Positions 1 through 9,023 of a stretch of DNA of 64,000 nt are shown piece by piece. Within the stretch, counting starts at the first letter, position 1, and every line of letters starts with the position of its first letter. The DNA is taken from assembly GCA_964371145.1 (NCBI GenBank), contig CAYJKO010000001.1, positions 62,001 to 126,000 on the forward strand, read 5' to 3'. The notes beneath the pieces were generated by a model. That model did no database searches and was not told the origin of the DNA. It saw nothing but the letters and a program-made list of their open reading frames with translations. The DNA is from CAUTNA01 sp964371145. GTDB lineage: Bacteria > Pseudomonadota > Alphaproteobacteria > Rs-D84. A program made the position numbers and the translations under genes.

Positions 1-488
1 AGACGGGAAGAGCAGGCGCAGCGACGATAATCTTCGTTTTGGTTTGCACAAAATTGATCCATACATGTGAAATAAGCCGTACGGCAAGTATTGTATCCGG
101 TGCCAAACGTGTTTGTTGTAACCGTTGTTGCATTGCGTGATATGGTCGTTGCCGAACGAGCGGATGTCGCATTTGCAGATGTGTTTTTTGATGGCGTAAT
201 CGCGCTGCGCGATGTGTTTACGGTTGTGGCACTGCGCGCGGTAGAAGGTGTGGATGTATTGCGATTTGTAAGTGTTGTTGTTGCAGCGCGTGAAACGGTT
301 GGTCGTGACACGGTTGTTGTGTTATTTAAATCGCGGGCGGATATATTGACGGGCGTTTTAACTGCGCTGCGCGAAATGGTTTGTTGTGCGGCATTGTTTC
401 TGGAAACAGATGAATCTGTGCGAACAGTTGCGCCAAGCGCGTTGGCACAAATTATGCAATTTAAAAGAAATATAAAACTTTTTCTCAT
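1..488 (-). CDS. Secreted cysteine-rich family protein, 5' part only (runs off window start)
   Basis: Reading the minus strand from an ATG at 488 gives a signal peptide (MRKSFIFLLNCIICANALGA), then a Ser/Thr/Arg-rich stretch with SRSAV, SRPTV and SRAAT type repeats, and at the window edge a cysteine block C-x6-CMDQFC-x9-CACS (codons 86 down to 9). The frame stays open to base 1, so the C-terminus is outside. The start is fixed by an in-frame stop at 501-503 and an AGAAGA ribosome site directly upstream. The block matches the proteins at 979, 3176, 18164 and 58406, making this the fifth family member. Function is unknown; export to periplasm or surface is inferred from the signal peptide. The opposite-strand open frame here is a shadow of this coding sequence. 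Confidence 0.8.
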   Translation of the reverse strand, partial: MRKSFIFLLNCIICANALGATVRTDSSVSRNNAAQQTISRSAVKTPVNISARDLNNTTTVSRPTVSRAATTTLTNRNTSTPSTARSATTVNTSRSAITPSKNTSANATSARSATTISRNATTVTTNTFGTGYNTCRTAYFTCMDQFCANQNEDYRRCACSSR

Positions 489-499
489 TCTTCTTTTAA

Positions 500-529
500 A
501 TCATAGCAAAAAAATGAAAAGCACAGCAA
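500..529 (-). promoter_or_regulatory. Promoter with extended -10 for the truncated cysteine-rich gene
   Basis: On the minus strand TTGCTG (529-524) lies 18 bases before TATGAT (505-500), and the -10 is preceded by TGC, an extended -10. The paralogous gene starting at 20917 has the same layout: CGCTTGC around -35, spacer 18, TTTGCTATGAT. Confidence 0.55.
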
Positions 530-556
530 GCGGAAAATAAAATATTATAATAAAAA

Positions 557-580
557 AAATCACCGAAATTTCGGTGATTT
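557..580 (-). terminator. Intrinsic terminator of infA
   Basis: A perfect palindrome of about 12 bp per arm (core ATCACCGAAA/TTTCGGTGAT) ends in a T-run when read on the minus strand, nine bases after the infA stop codon. Confidence 0.85.
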
Positions 581-588
581 AAGATTTG

Positions 589-843
589 TTAAGAAGCAGG
601 TGTTTGTTGTTGATCACCGGCTTTTTTTCTTTCAACAAAAGTAATGCGACCTTTGTTCAAATCATATGGTGTCATTTCAACACGAACTTTTTCACCAACA
701 TTAACCCAAATACGTGCTTTTCTCATTTTTCCGCAAACTGTTGCCAAAATTTCGTGGCCGTTTTCCAATTTTACGCGAAACATAGTATTTGGTAATTTAT
801 CTTCTACTGTACCGTTAAATACAATTACATCATCTTTTGCCAT
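589..843 (-). CDS. infA: Translation initiation factor IF-1
   Basis: 84 residues, the usual IF-1 size of 71-85. It starts MAKDDVIVFNGTVEDKLPN and carries the S1/OB-fold hallmarks FRVKLENGHEILA and KVRVEMTPYDLNKGRI. IF-1 binds the 30S A site and works with IF-2 and IF-3 during initiation in the cytoplasm. The gene is monocistronic here: a terminator follows it, and the divergent cysteine-rich gene starts at 979. The C-terminal tail (KKAGDQQQTPAS) is slightly longer than in E. coli. The identification is firm. Confidence 0.97.
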   Translation of the reverse strand: MAKDDVIVFNGTVEDKLPNTMFRVKLENGHEILATVCGKMRKARIWVNVGEKVRVEMTPYDLNKGRITFVERKKAGDQQQTPAS

Positions 844-978
844 TAATTATCCCTTTGAAATTAAATTATTTTGTCCGATTAATGATATTGTGAATTACAA
901 AAAAAATCAAGGTCTTTTTATATGCTTGCAACTGAACCCGTTTTTTGATAAAATAAAGTATCTAATTAGGTGGGAAAA

Positions 979-3147
979 ATGTATTTAAAATTATTTTTAA
1001 TGGGTTTATTTGTATTACCAATCAATGCTTTTGCAGCAACTGGTCGCACATCAACGACTGCGTCACGTGTGGGTGTCCAACGTGCGCCAAATATGGTTAT
1101 GTCCAGTGCATCGGGCGCGGCGGCCGTGACCCAGGCGCAATCCGCGGCGGCCGTACCAACGGCTGTGCCGACAAATGTTGTCGAACAAAAATCCGAACCT
1201 ATGGTTATTCCTGATTCTGTGCAAGTTGCGGTAATTGAGCCTGTGGTTGAAAATACAGTTCAAACTGTTGTTGTACCAGAAAAACAAAGCTGTCGCGAAA
1301 ATTACAGAAATTGTATGGATCAATTTTGTTTATTGGCAGAAGAAGACGGTAACAGATGTGCGTGTTCCGATGCAATTGCGAATTCCCAAATAAAATTAGA
1401 TGAAATTATGGAAATTCAAAATGCGGCAGAATTGTTGTATACCGAAGGCGTAGAACGTGAAATGTTGGGCGCAAAAGCCGATTTAGTTTTTGCGAAAGAA
1501 GAAAGCGCCAGCAGTGCGATTGATTTTACCTCTTGGATGGTCAATACGACCGAAGAAGTGGAAATTGATTCAGATGTCGGTGCGAATTTATATTCCATGG
1601 CAGCCGACAGCTGTTCAGCAGAATTAGCTGCTTGTGGCGATAAATCAGATATGGAAGAATTGTTGTATTCTCGTCAAATTACACAAGATTGTAAAGCGTA
1701 TGATTCTTATTTGGATGCGCAAAAAATCGATGCAGAAAATAATAAAAAAATCGCAGAAGCCGCAGTTCGTAGCGCCAGATTAGAAATGTTGGATGTGACA
1801 AATTTATACAGCCGTGGCGAATGTTTGTTGGCTTATAAATCTTGTATTTCAGACAAAGGCGGATGTGGTATCAATTTCGAAAATTGTATGGATGCCGAAT
1901 TATTAGAAAGACGCAGTTTCGTTTGCGAAAATGTTTTGGATCAATGTATGGCGTCAAAAGACGAAGTGATGGACGATTGGCAGGCTGAATCTAAAATGTT
2001 ATTGGCGGAAGCTGCCGTATATTCAGATAAAAACAAAAGACAAACTTGTTTTGCTCAAATTCAATTATGTTTGGAAGATGGATGTTCAACGTCTTCGAAT
2101 CCTGCATGTTTGAACGATATTAATGTCGCAGCGGGTGTTTGCCCAATTATTGATGAATGTGATGCGTTGGTGCCAGGTATAAAAACGGCTGTTGCTGCAG
2201 ATTTAGGATATGTGCGTGTTTCAATGTGTCAATCTGATGTTGATAAATGTCTGCAAGATAAATGTGGTAAAAATTTCAATAATCCAGAATGTTTGGGTAA
2301 ATCATCGGATGAAATTGTGGCTTTGTGTCCTCAAACAATTATGCCGAATTGCGCAGCAGAAACCCAATTTGATTTAATTGTACAGGCAGCGGTATTGCAA
2401 ATGGATTATCAAATGGTTCAAGGTTGCGTAAATCATTTTGCTGACCAATTATCACGCACGTGTGGATCTGATATGTCTTGTTTGCCGGACGATATTGTTG
2501 TGACTTCTTTGACGGTCTTGCCAGAAGATGAAACAAGTTTGCGTGCATTGCGTGAAACAGTTATAAATAATTCTCGTGCGGATGTTACAGAATTCTTTAC
2601 AAAATTAGAATCAGACGCTTCTGTTGTGGCATGTCAAGACAGCGCGAAAAATCCAAATCAAAAATCTTTGGGTGTGTCTGTGTTTGAAACCTCTAAAATT
2701 ATTGCAGAAATCGAAGCTGAAAATCGCGCGTTGCGTGCATTGGATGCAAAAATCGCAGAATTGTCACGCGCTCAATCTTTGGAAGATGCCGAAGAAACTT
2801 GTTACGCGACGTATCCGATTGGTGATAAAACAACGTCGGATGATAATTTAACCAGTTATTCTTATGTCGAAAGTGTTGTGTTTGAACCATCTTTACGTAA
2901 TTGTCGTGTATGTCGTATTCAACAGGTTTGTGAAGTTGGCGGTATGAGCAAAGCGGCAGCAGGATTGCAAGCAGCGGCCGGTGGTTTGGCAGCCGGTGCG
3001 GGTGCGGGGACTATGATTGCGCCAGGTTGGGGAACAGCAATCGGCGGAGCAATTGGCGCAGTTGGCGCAGGTGTCATGGGTGGTATAGCCGGCGGTAAAG
3101 AAAAATTCTGTCAACAAATGTCTGTTTGTGAAGATGTAAATATGTAA
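979..3147 (+). CDS. Large secreted cysteine-rich protein, glycine-rich C-terminus
   Basis: 722 residues from the ATG at 979. A GTG at 970 is also in frame, but AGGTGG sits seven bases before 979. Signal peptide ends at INAFA-A. Next come a Val/Pro/Ala-rich linker (about 20-105), the family signature C-x6-CMDQFC-x9-CACS, and many paired cysteines spaced like disulfide-rich repeats (CLLAYKSC, CMDAELL, CENVLDQCMASKDEV). Near the C-terminus are CRVCRIQQVC and a Gly/Ala-rich segment resembling a glycine-zipper membrane hairpin; the last residues are CEDVNM. It leads a run of three secreted genes (979-7870) spaced 28 and 21 bases, probably one operon. The next protein has a very similar tail (CQDIQM). 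No family I can name. Periplasmic or outer-surface location is inferred. Confidence 0.85.
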   Translation: MYLKLFLMGLFVLPINAFAATGRTSTTASRVGVQRAPNMVMSSASGAAAVTQAQSAAAVPTAVPTNVVEQKSEPMVIPDSVQVAVIEPVVENTVQTVVVPEKQSCRENYRNCMDQFCLLAEEDGNRCACSDAIANSQIKLDEIMEIQNAAELLYTEGVEREMLGAKADLVFAKEESASSAIDFTSWMVNTTEEVEIDSDVGANLYSMAADSCSAELAACGDKSDMEELLYSRQITQDCKAYDSYLDAQKIDAENNKKIAEAAVRSARLEMLDVTNLYSRGECLLAYKSCISDKGGCGINFENCMDAELLERRSFVCENVLDQCMASKDEVMDDWQAESKMLLAEAAVYSDKNKRQTCFAQIQLCLEDGCSTSSNPACLNDINVAAGVCPIIDECDALVPGIKTAVAADLGYVRVSMCQSDVDKCLQDKCGKNFNNPECLGKSSDEIVALCPQTIMPNCAAETQFDLIVQAAVLQMDYQMVQGCVNHFADQLSRTCGSDMSCLPDDIVVTSLTVLPEDETSLRALRETVINNSRADVTEFFTKLESDASVVACQDSAKNPNQKSLGVSVFETSKIIAEIEAENRALRALDAKIAELSRAQSLEDAEETCYATYPIGDKTTSDDNLTSYSYVESVVFEPSLRNCRVCRIQQVCEVGGMSKAAAGLQAAAGGLAAGAGAGTMIAPGWGTAIGGAIGAVGAGVMGGIAGGKEKFCQQMSVCEDVNM

Positions 3148-3175
3148 AAATAAAAAAGAGAGAGAGGCCTTTTTC

Positions 3176-5692
3176 ATGAAAAAAATAATTATCAGCTTGT
3201 TGGCTTTGCCGATTGTGTTTGGAAATGTGTCCCAGGCGGCGGTTGCAAAAAAGCAAAGTGCAATTAAATCTGGTACAACAGTTCGTACAAAAACGGCCGT
3301 CACCGGTTTGTATTCAGAAGAATGTTATAATATGTATTATGGTTGTATGGACCAATTTTGCATTATGGATAATGTTGATGGTGGGTCTTGTGCGTGCAGC
3401 GACAAAAATGCAGGGTTTGAATCTGAAATTGCAGAGATTCAAAAAATAATAGAGCAGGCAAACGAATTAAAAACGGTCGGTGTTGAAAAGGTAAAAGCTG
3501 GCGCAAACGCGGATATTATTTTTGCAGGCGACAGACAATATGACGAAGATGGAAATATCATAGACGTTGATGATTTGGAAAAAAACGATGCAAATTCAAA
3601 AAACGATATGTTGTCTTTGTGGGATAATTCTGCCTTTTATGGTGATGTAAATGTTTTTGATACGGTAGAATCAACCGAACCGGAAACAGGGCACGCATTA
3701 TATAATACTGCGAACAATTTGTGTAAATCTCAAATTCCAACCAGTTGCGCAAAAGATGTTATTTTATTGGAAAAAATGTATTCTTCACAAATTACATCAG
3801 ATTGCGAAGGGTTCGAAAATACTGTTAAAAATAAAAAACGCGAAGCAGATGCTATGTTGGCATCCGCCCAGGGGGATGTTCGAAATGCATTGAAAGATTC
3901 TTTGGAAGAATCTAATAAATATGACCAGGGACAATGTATGGTTGAATTTAAAAAATGTATGCAAACAGACGACGCATGTGGTTCAGATTGGGAAAATTGT
4001 GTGTTTACAATCGCGGGTGAAAATATGCAAAATAATTTGGCAGTCAGCACCGCGGGGACAAAAGCAAAAACAATCAATACGTATGACATAACCGCGTCCA
4101 CCATGGAAATTTTGGATTCAAAACGTATGATTTGTGAAAATGTTTTGGAAAATTGTGTTGCGGTACGCGATAATGTTTGGCCCGCATTTTTAAGAGAAGC
4201 TGCCCCAACTATTCGTTTGGCAGAATTGAAATCAGAATCTAAAAAACGTCAATCTTGTTTAACGGATATTTCAGATTGTATCCAAACCGCTTGTCGTGAT
4301 GATATCGTTGGACGTGGTACGGCGACAATGGACGCATGTTTATCCAGACCTGATATGGCGCGTTCTTTTTGTAAAGTTGAAATTGATACGTGCGAGCGAA
4401 TGGAACCATTAATCTGGGGATATGTTGTTGATAAATTAGCGGCAATGCGCGTTGATGCTTGCACAAACGAGGTCAAAGAATGTTTTACGTCAGATGATAG
4501 ATGTGGATCAGATTTTGGCAATTGTATCGGTGTTGATTATGACACAATTAAAAATATGTGTCCAATCGATAAATTGGTTGTATGCCGCGCGAATAATCCA
4601 GAATTCTCTATGGATGATTTGGATTCTATGTTGGCGGGATTGTATTTGAATATTGATAATTCAGCATTAGAAAATTGCGAAAATTTAATCGATGAAAAAA
4701 TGATAGAAGTTTGTGGCAGTTTAACCGATTGTAATAAATTTGCGTCCGACGATAACATTGGAACATCTTCTTTGAAATCTCAAAAAGATGGTAATATTTA
4801 TCGTATATCAGGTATGATTTCTTTTGGACAAATTAAGATGGGGCAGGCCGGTTCTATAATAACCGACAGCGATGAAGAATTAATGCCGGGTGAAATCGGT
4901 GTTGCAGATTATATGAAATTGGCAAGCGCCAAAAATACAGATATTCCAAATCATGCAGGTATTATTTCATCTATCGAATCTGAATTGAATAATATTGCAG
5001 GTACTATAAACAGAACTATTTCAATTATAGAACAAGATCCGCAAATACAATATTGTTTGAACGGTCGTGAATTAAATCAAAAATCCGGGAAATTTCCGAA
5101 TTTGTTAAATGAAACAAAAATGTTAATTGCGATGGCGGCTTTGCGCGTTGCTAATGATAATTATAACGCGAAATTAAACGAACAAATTGAAATAGCAACC
5201 AAAGATTCTTCTGCGGATGTCGCACAATATATGTGTCAAATGATGCCTGCGGGAAATTCTGAAGTTTCGGGTACTATTGCCAATTCAACATCTATGGTTA
5301 TGGCACAACCGTATGATATAACATATGACGTATCATCTGGCGTATCATCTGATTTATTATTGTCAGGCGGAACAGGTATCAGTAACATGGGCGCTACATC
5401 ATTATCTACGGGTAATCAATCAACAAATAATTTCAACAGCGCAATTGATGCGTTAGGCAGTGCAGCTTCCATGGGGACTTCACAGAAAATCAAAGTAGAT
5501 ATGCCGGGTGGAACAATTGAAAAATGGTCTTCATTTAACCGTGATACGCGCATCTGTCGTTATTGCACAACTACTATTACAAAATCGTGTTCAACGCAAA
5601 ACACCCGAGGATTTTTAGGAATAGGTTCTAAAAACAATGTCGATTGCACAGAATCCGAACCTGTTGAAAGTTGCCAAGATATACAAATGTAA
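3176..5692 (+). CDS. Large secreted cysteine-rich protein, paralogue of the upstream gene
   Basis: 838 residues starting MKKIIISLLALPIVFGNVSQA, a clear signal peptide, with a GAGAGAGG ribosome site. Signature C-x6-CMDQFC-x9-CACS at about residues 50-75, close to the mature N-terminus; unlike its paralogues it lacks a long Ser/Thr or Val/Pro linker. Further cysteine blocks match the upstream protein in order: CMVEFKKCMQTDDACGSDW, MICENVLENCVAV, SCLTDISDCIQTAC, then a CRYC cluster and a terminal CQDIQM. The two proteins therefore look like a tandem duplication that later diverged, with an inserted region of about 150 residues here (around 540-690). It lies between two other secreted genes on the same strand. 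Function unknown; the conserved cysteines suggest oxidative folding outside the cytoplasm. Confidence 0.85.
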   Translation: MKKIIISLLALPIVFGNVSQAAVAKKQSAIKSGTTVRTKTAVTGLYSEECYNMYYGCMDQFCIMDNVDGGSCACSDKNAGFESEIAEIQKIIEQANELKTVGVEKVKAGANADIIFAGDRQYDEDGNIIDVDDLEKNDANSKNDMLSLWDNSAFYGDVNVFDTVESTEPETGHALYNTANNLCKSQIPTSCAKDVILLEKMYSSQITSDCEGFENTVKNKKREADAMLASAQGDVRNALKDSLEESNKYDQGQCMVEFKKCMQTDDACGSDWENCVFTIAGENMQNNLAVSTAGTKAKTINTYDITASTMEILDSKRMICENVLENCVAVRDNVWPAFLREAAPTIRLAELKSESKKRQSCLTDISDCIQTACRDDIVGRGTATMDACLSRPDMARSFCKVEIDTCERMEPLIWGYVVDKLAAMRVDACTNEVKECFTSDDRCGSDFGNCIGVDYDTIKNMCPIDKLVVCRANNPEFSMDDLDSMLAGLYLNIDNSALENCENLIDEKMIEVCGSLTDCNKFASDDNIGTSSLKSQKDGNIYRISGMISFGQIKMGQAGSIITDSDEELMPGEIGVADYMKLASAKNTDIPNHAGIISSIESELNNIAGTINRTISIIEQDPQIQYCLNGRELNQKSGKFPNLLNETKMLIAMAALRVANDNYNAKLNEQIEIATKDSSADVAQYMCQMMPAGNSEVSGTIANSTSMVMAQPYDITYDVSSGVSSDLLLSGGTGISNMGATSLSTGNQSTNNFNSAIDALGSAASMGTSQKIKVDMPGGTIEKWSSFNRDTRICRYCTTTITKSCSTQNTRGFLGIGSKNNVDCTESEPVESCQDIQM

Positions 5693-5713
5693 TAAAAATA
5701 CCCAGGGTTATAA

Positions 5714-7870
5714 ATGCAAAAAATATTTTCAATCTTTTTATTAGCTCTGGTGTTTGTTGGTCCTTTGTACGCGAATATTGATTGTAACAATCAATCTGTT
5801 CGCGAAACGGCGGTGTTCAAAGAAAAAGGACGGGGATTTGATGTTTGTGGTACCGTTCCGGCGGAACCATTTACCAGAATACAAATGATGGAAATTTTTG
5901 ATGAAACAGAACAAAAGGTTATAGAGGGTACAACTGGAAAATGTTTTTACAAAGTAGATACAAATGCCGAATGTCATAATAAACCGGAATTAGATTGTGA
6001 CAATGCGCGATATCGTGCGGCGGCCACTCAAAAAAGCTCTTATAATAATAAATCTATATGCGGAACACGTCAATTGAATTACAGTAAATATACAGATGAA
6101 GCAATTGGTTATATTTTTTCTGATCCCGCCGTTAAAAGCTATTATTCACCGGTTTATAACACGTGTTTTTACCGCGCGGATAAAAATGGGAAATGCGGAA
6201 TAGTCGCGGATGTAGAAAAACAACAAACAGAATCAAAAACGGATGAAATAGATTGCGGTAATAATGCGATAAAATCCAGAGCTACGTCAAAATTGGTGTA
6301 CAACGGACATGGAATCTGTGGGACCAGACAATTGGATACGAAAATGAGTAGCGCGGATAGGGGGGCTGCTAATCTTTTGGCCCAAGGCACATTTACTAAA
6401 ATCGGAAACCATTGTTTTTACGGTATAAATCCAGATATGAAATGTCCGTATGGGAAAGAAGAAGATACAGATTATATAAATAAAAAACTTGCCGCAGAAG
6501 AAGCGGAAAAGAAAGCTGTCCTGGATGAAATAAAACGTGCCGACGACGATGTAAAACGCGATATGGATGAAATTTCAAAATTACATGAAAATCAAATAAA
6601 CAAAGAAATTGAAGAATATCATGAATCTTCTCAAGATATTGTGAAAGATGAAGATGCTATAAAATCTTTGTATGATATTGAAATCGAAGAAGAGTATGCA
6701 GAAGATATTGATATTGACGTCGTTACAAATGACGATGGTTCTGCTTCGATTAATTTAAATGTAACAGAATATTTTCAAAATGAAGATGGAAATTTCCAAG
6801 AAATAGAACCGATAGATGAAGTAGAGGTTTTTGCTGAATATAAAAGAGACACAGCATCTATTACGCCATTGAATGTGGATGGGATTACAGAAGAAGACAG
6901 ACAGGCTGAAATGGATGCGTTCACAAAAAAAATGAAACTGGATCCGGCTAGTGACGAAAAAAATTATTTTTCTTTTAATGCATACGTTTACCAAATGGGT
7001 GATGGTGATTTGTGTGATGAATTAAAAAGAGAAGACTGTACGCAAGATGATAATGACAAAAGTTTGTATTATATATATTCAGCCAACGAAAAAATAATGG
7101 ATGAATTTCAAAATAAATTGGATACGATTTGTTCTAGAAAAATAGACGGGGAGATATCATTATCAAAAGCAGGAAATAAATATGTTTATACTTGTGAATG
7201 TATTGATACATATAACGCGACAAAAAATAAATGTGAATTAATAGAAGAAGAAAAATCTGAAAACAGCTTTTTATCCAATGCGGTTGACGGCGTTGCAATG
7301 GGGGCGATGGGTATCGGATTGTCTCAAACAATGTCTGCGGCAGCAGAACAACGTGCGGATGCGGCCGCAACGGCGGATATGACAGCATTATTAAATGCGA
7401 TTTATTGTTCTTATAATAATGGTGTACGCGGTAATTTGGATGAATACGGATTACAAACGGATGGAATGAATGCTATTGACGAATTACGCGCAGAATATAT
7501 GAATTTGGCGACCAGTTTAAAGGTTCGCAAAGAATCTTTGGGTTTAACCGCGGGCATAGAATCAGAAGAAATTTTGGATAAAGCCGATACCGGATTATAT
7601 TCAAATATGGCGGCCATGACCGAAATGCGAGACGGTGTTTACGCCAACCGTGCAAATGCAATTCGTGATGGATATGGCGCGGACGCTGCCGAATTGGCGG
7701 AATCTGCGAATGATACGAAACAAAAATTGACAACCGGTGCAATAACCGCGGCTGGTGGCGTGGTTGTTGGTGTTGCGGGCGACGTATTAATTGACGCAAT
7801 TGATAAAGATAGTGACGCCAGCGGATTTGGTGATTTATTTAATGTTGAAAATATAAAAAAAGACGAATAA
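5714..7870 (+). CDS. Secreted protein with three tandem cysteine modules, acidic coiled-coil and Ala-rich C-terminus
   Basis: 718 residues, start preceded by AGGG, signal peptide MQKIFSIFLLALVFVGPLYA. Mature part opens with three repeats of about 65-70 residues (roughly 22-87, 93-161, 179-244), each with DC-[NDG]N, then [VI]CGT, then CFY, then a final C. A charged Glu/Lys/Asp helix-rich segment follows (about 255-345) and a region with CDELKREDC. The C-terminal 200 residues are Ala-rich with small-residue hydrophobic helices (AMGAMGIGL, TAAGGVVVGVAGDVLIDAI) that could associate with membrane. It does not carry the CMDQFC signature but is the third gene of the same run, so it probably acts with its two neighbours. 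No known family recognised. Confidence 0.83.
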   Translation: MQKIFSIFLLALVFVGPLYANIDCNNQSVRETAVFKEKGRGFDVCGTVPAEPFTRIQMMEIFDETEQKVIEGTTGKCFYKVDTNAECHNKPELDCDNARYRAAATQKSSYNNKSICGTRQLNYSKYTDEAIGYIFSDPAVKSYYSPVYNTCFYRADKNGKCGIVADVEKQQTESKTDEIDCGNNAIKSRATSKLVYNGHGICGTRQLDTKMSSADRGAANLLAQGTFTKIGNHCFYGINPDMKCPYGKEEDTDYINKKLAAEEAEKKAVLDEIKRADDDVKRDMDEISKLHENQINKEIEEYHESSQDIVKDEDAIKSLYDIEIEEEYAEDIDIDVVTNDDGSASINLNVTEYFQNEDGNFQEIEPIDEVEVFAEYKRDTASITPLNVDGITEEDRQAEMDAFTKKMKLDPASDEKNYFSFNAYVYQMGDGDLCDELKREDCTQDDNDKSLYYIYSANEKIMDEFQNKLDTICSRKIDGEISLSKAGNKYVYTCECIDTYNATKNKCELIEEEKSENSFLSNAVDGVAMGAMGIGLSQTMSAAAEQRADAAATADMTALLNAIYCSYNNGVRGNLDEYGLQTDGMNAIDELRAEYMNLATSLKVRKESLGLTAGIESEEILDKADTGLYSNMAAMTEMRDGVYANRANAIRDGYGADAAELAESANDTKQKLTTGAITAAGGVVVGVAGDVLIDAIDKDSDASGFGDLFNVENIKKDE

Positions 7871-7874
7871 ATAT

Positions 7875-8915
7875 TTATCTGGATTTTGATGACGATAAAT
7901 ATTTTGCTTTATGCGACTGATTGATTTTATTTGATATTAATGCTTTTACATATAATTTTTCCAAAGTTGAATAAGAAAGATTTGCACATTCTTTTTCTAA
8001 ATCTGAAACGGCCACAATTATTTTTTGCATTCTTAAATTTTCAGATTTTTCTTTCATTGCGTATCTTATGCAATTGTAAAATTTAAACATAACTTCTATT
8101 AATAGACGATATGTATTAAAAAGATGGATATTGTCGATATTGTAATTCCAAAATAATCCGGAATTTATTTTTTTCGGCAATTTATTTAAATAATCATAAG
8201 TTTCAGGAAATAGGGGGAATTTCCCCATCGCTTCCAACATAGTTTCAAATCCAAATTGTTCAAAATCAATTATACAGGTACGTTTGTTTTCGATGTCTAT
8301 GATTATATTTTGCATATCTAAATCTTTATGATGAAATACCATTTTTTTATTATCGGGGTGATATAAAAAATAATTAAAAATTTCTTTCATTTTCATAAAA
8401 AATTTATCATTGAATAATGCCGTATTTGGATTGTTTTCTGAAAACCAATATAATAATTTATCTAAACCCGCGGGCGGCATGCCAAATAATTTTTTACCGA
8501 AATCTGGATTGTTTTTAATGGGATATAATTCTGACATATCGTTTTTTAAATCAGCAACAGCCGTTAAGAAAAAATTCAAAGTTTCTCTGTCAATTGTATC
8601 GTGTGTAATTTTCGACAGCTGTATTCCGTCGATATATTCTTCTAATACTTTGCCGTGAGATATAAAAGTTTTTGGAACGTAATATTTTGTATTATTTATA
8701 TTGCGGATTATATTTGTAATTTCTTTGGCCATTTTCATTTTGTTTAACCATTCGTCCATATTTTCAAAAATATGATTTTGCGTGTTCGGTGTTTTTATAA
8801 CGAAATCGCGTCCCCCAATTTTTGTTTTTTGGACAACAGATGTGCTGCCGATTATTGGCGCGTTCTGCGCGCGCATATTTGGTGATTTTGATATGACAAA
8901 GTTTACATTTTTCAT
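7875..8915 (-). CDS. Kinase-like (aminoglycoside/choline kinase fold) family protein
   Basis: 346 residues when started at the ATG at 8915; the frame is open to 9011 but the promoter lies inside that extension. Kinase-like landmarks: FVIKTP (Lys41), the catalytic loop HHKDLDMQN (H196-D198-N203) and the metal-binding IIDFE (D217). It shares YYVPKTFISHG and an LPKKINS motif with the three tandem genes at 46959-49964, so it is a dispersed fourth paralogue. The APH fold phosphorylates small molecules (aminoglycosides, choline, sugars), but the substrate here is unknown. It is oriented tail-to-tail with the secreted gene ending at 7870, four bases away. Low GC even for this genome. Confidence 0.8.
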   Translation of the reverse strand: MKNVNFVISKSPNMRAQNAPIIGSTSVVQKTKIGGRDFVIKTPNTQNHIFENMDEWLNKMKMAKEITNIIRNINNTKYYVPKTFISHGKVLEEYIDGIQLSKITHDTIDRETLNFFLTAVADLKNDMSELYPIKNNPDFGKKLFGMPPAGLDKLLYWFSENNPNTALFNDKFFMKMKEIFNYFLYHPDNKKMVFHHKDLDMQNIIIDIENKRTCIIDFEQFGFETMLEAMGKFPLFPETYDYLNKLPKKINSGLFWNYNIDNIHLFNTYRLLIEVMFKFYNCIRYAMKEKSENLRMQKIIVAVSDLEKECANLSYSTLEKLYVKALISNKINQSHKAKYLSSSKSR

Positions 8916-8922
8916 AATATAT

Positions 8923-8950
8923 ATGTTATACTGAAAATAAAAAATGTCAA
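8923..8950 (-). promoter_or_regulatory. Promoter giving a leaderless mRNA
   Basis: Minus strand TTGACA (8950-8945), 16-base spacer, TAACAT (8928-8923), then seven bases to the ATG at 8915. No Shine-Dalgarno sequence is present. A TATAAC shifted by two bases is the alternative -10. Confidence 0.5.
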
Positions 8951-8980
8951 CCGCAAAGCAGGGTGTCGACAGTTCATAAA

Positions 8981-9006
8981 AAAAACACCGCGATTGCGGT
9001 GTTTTT
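8981..9006 (-). terminator. Intrinsic terminator after the OmpA/MotB-like gene
   Basis: AAAACACCGC-GATT-GCGGTGTTTT hairpin flanked by A and T runs, so it can end transcription in either direction; it follows the minus-strand gene ending at 9024. Confidence 0.8.
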
Positions 9007-9023
9007 ACCAAGCCCCTTGGTTT

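Noticed and set aside
91..540. Open frame of 149 codons on the plus strand with VALRDMV-like repeats
   Set aside because: It is the antisense shadow of the SRSAT-type repeats of the minus-strand cysteine-rich gene at 1-488. The same shadow appears at 20499-20936 and 58902-59417.
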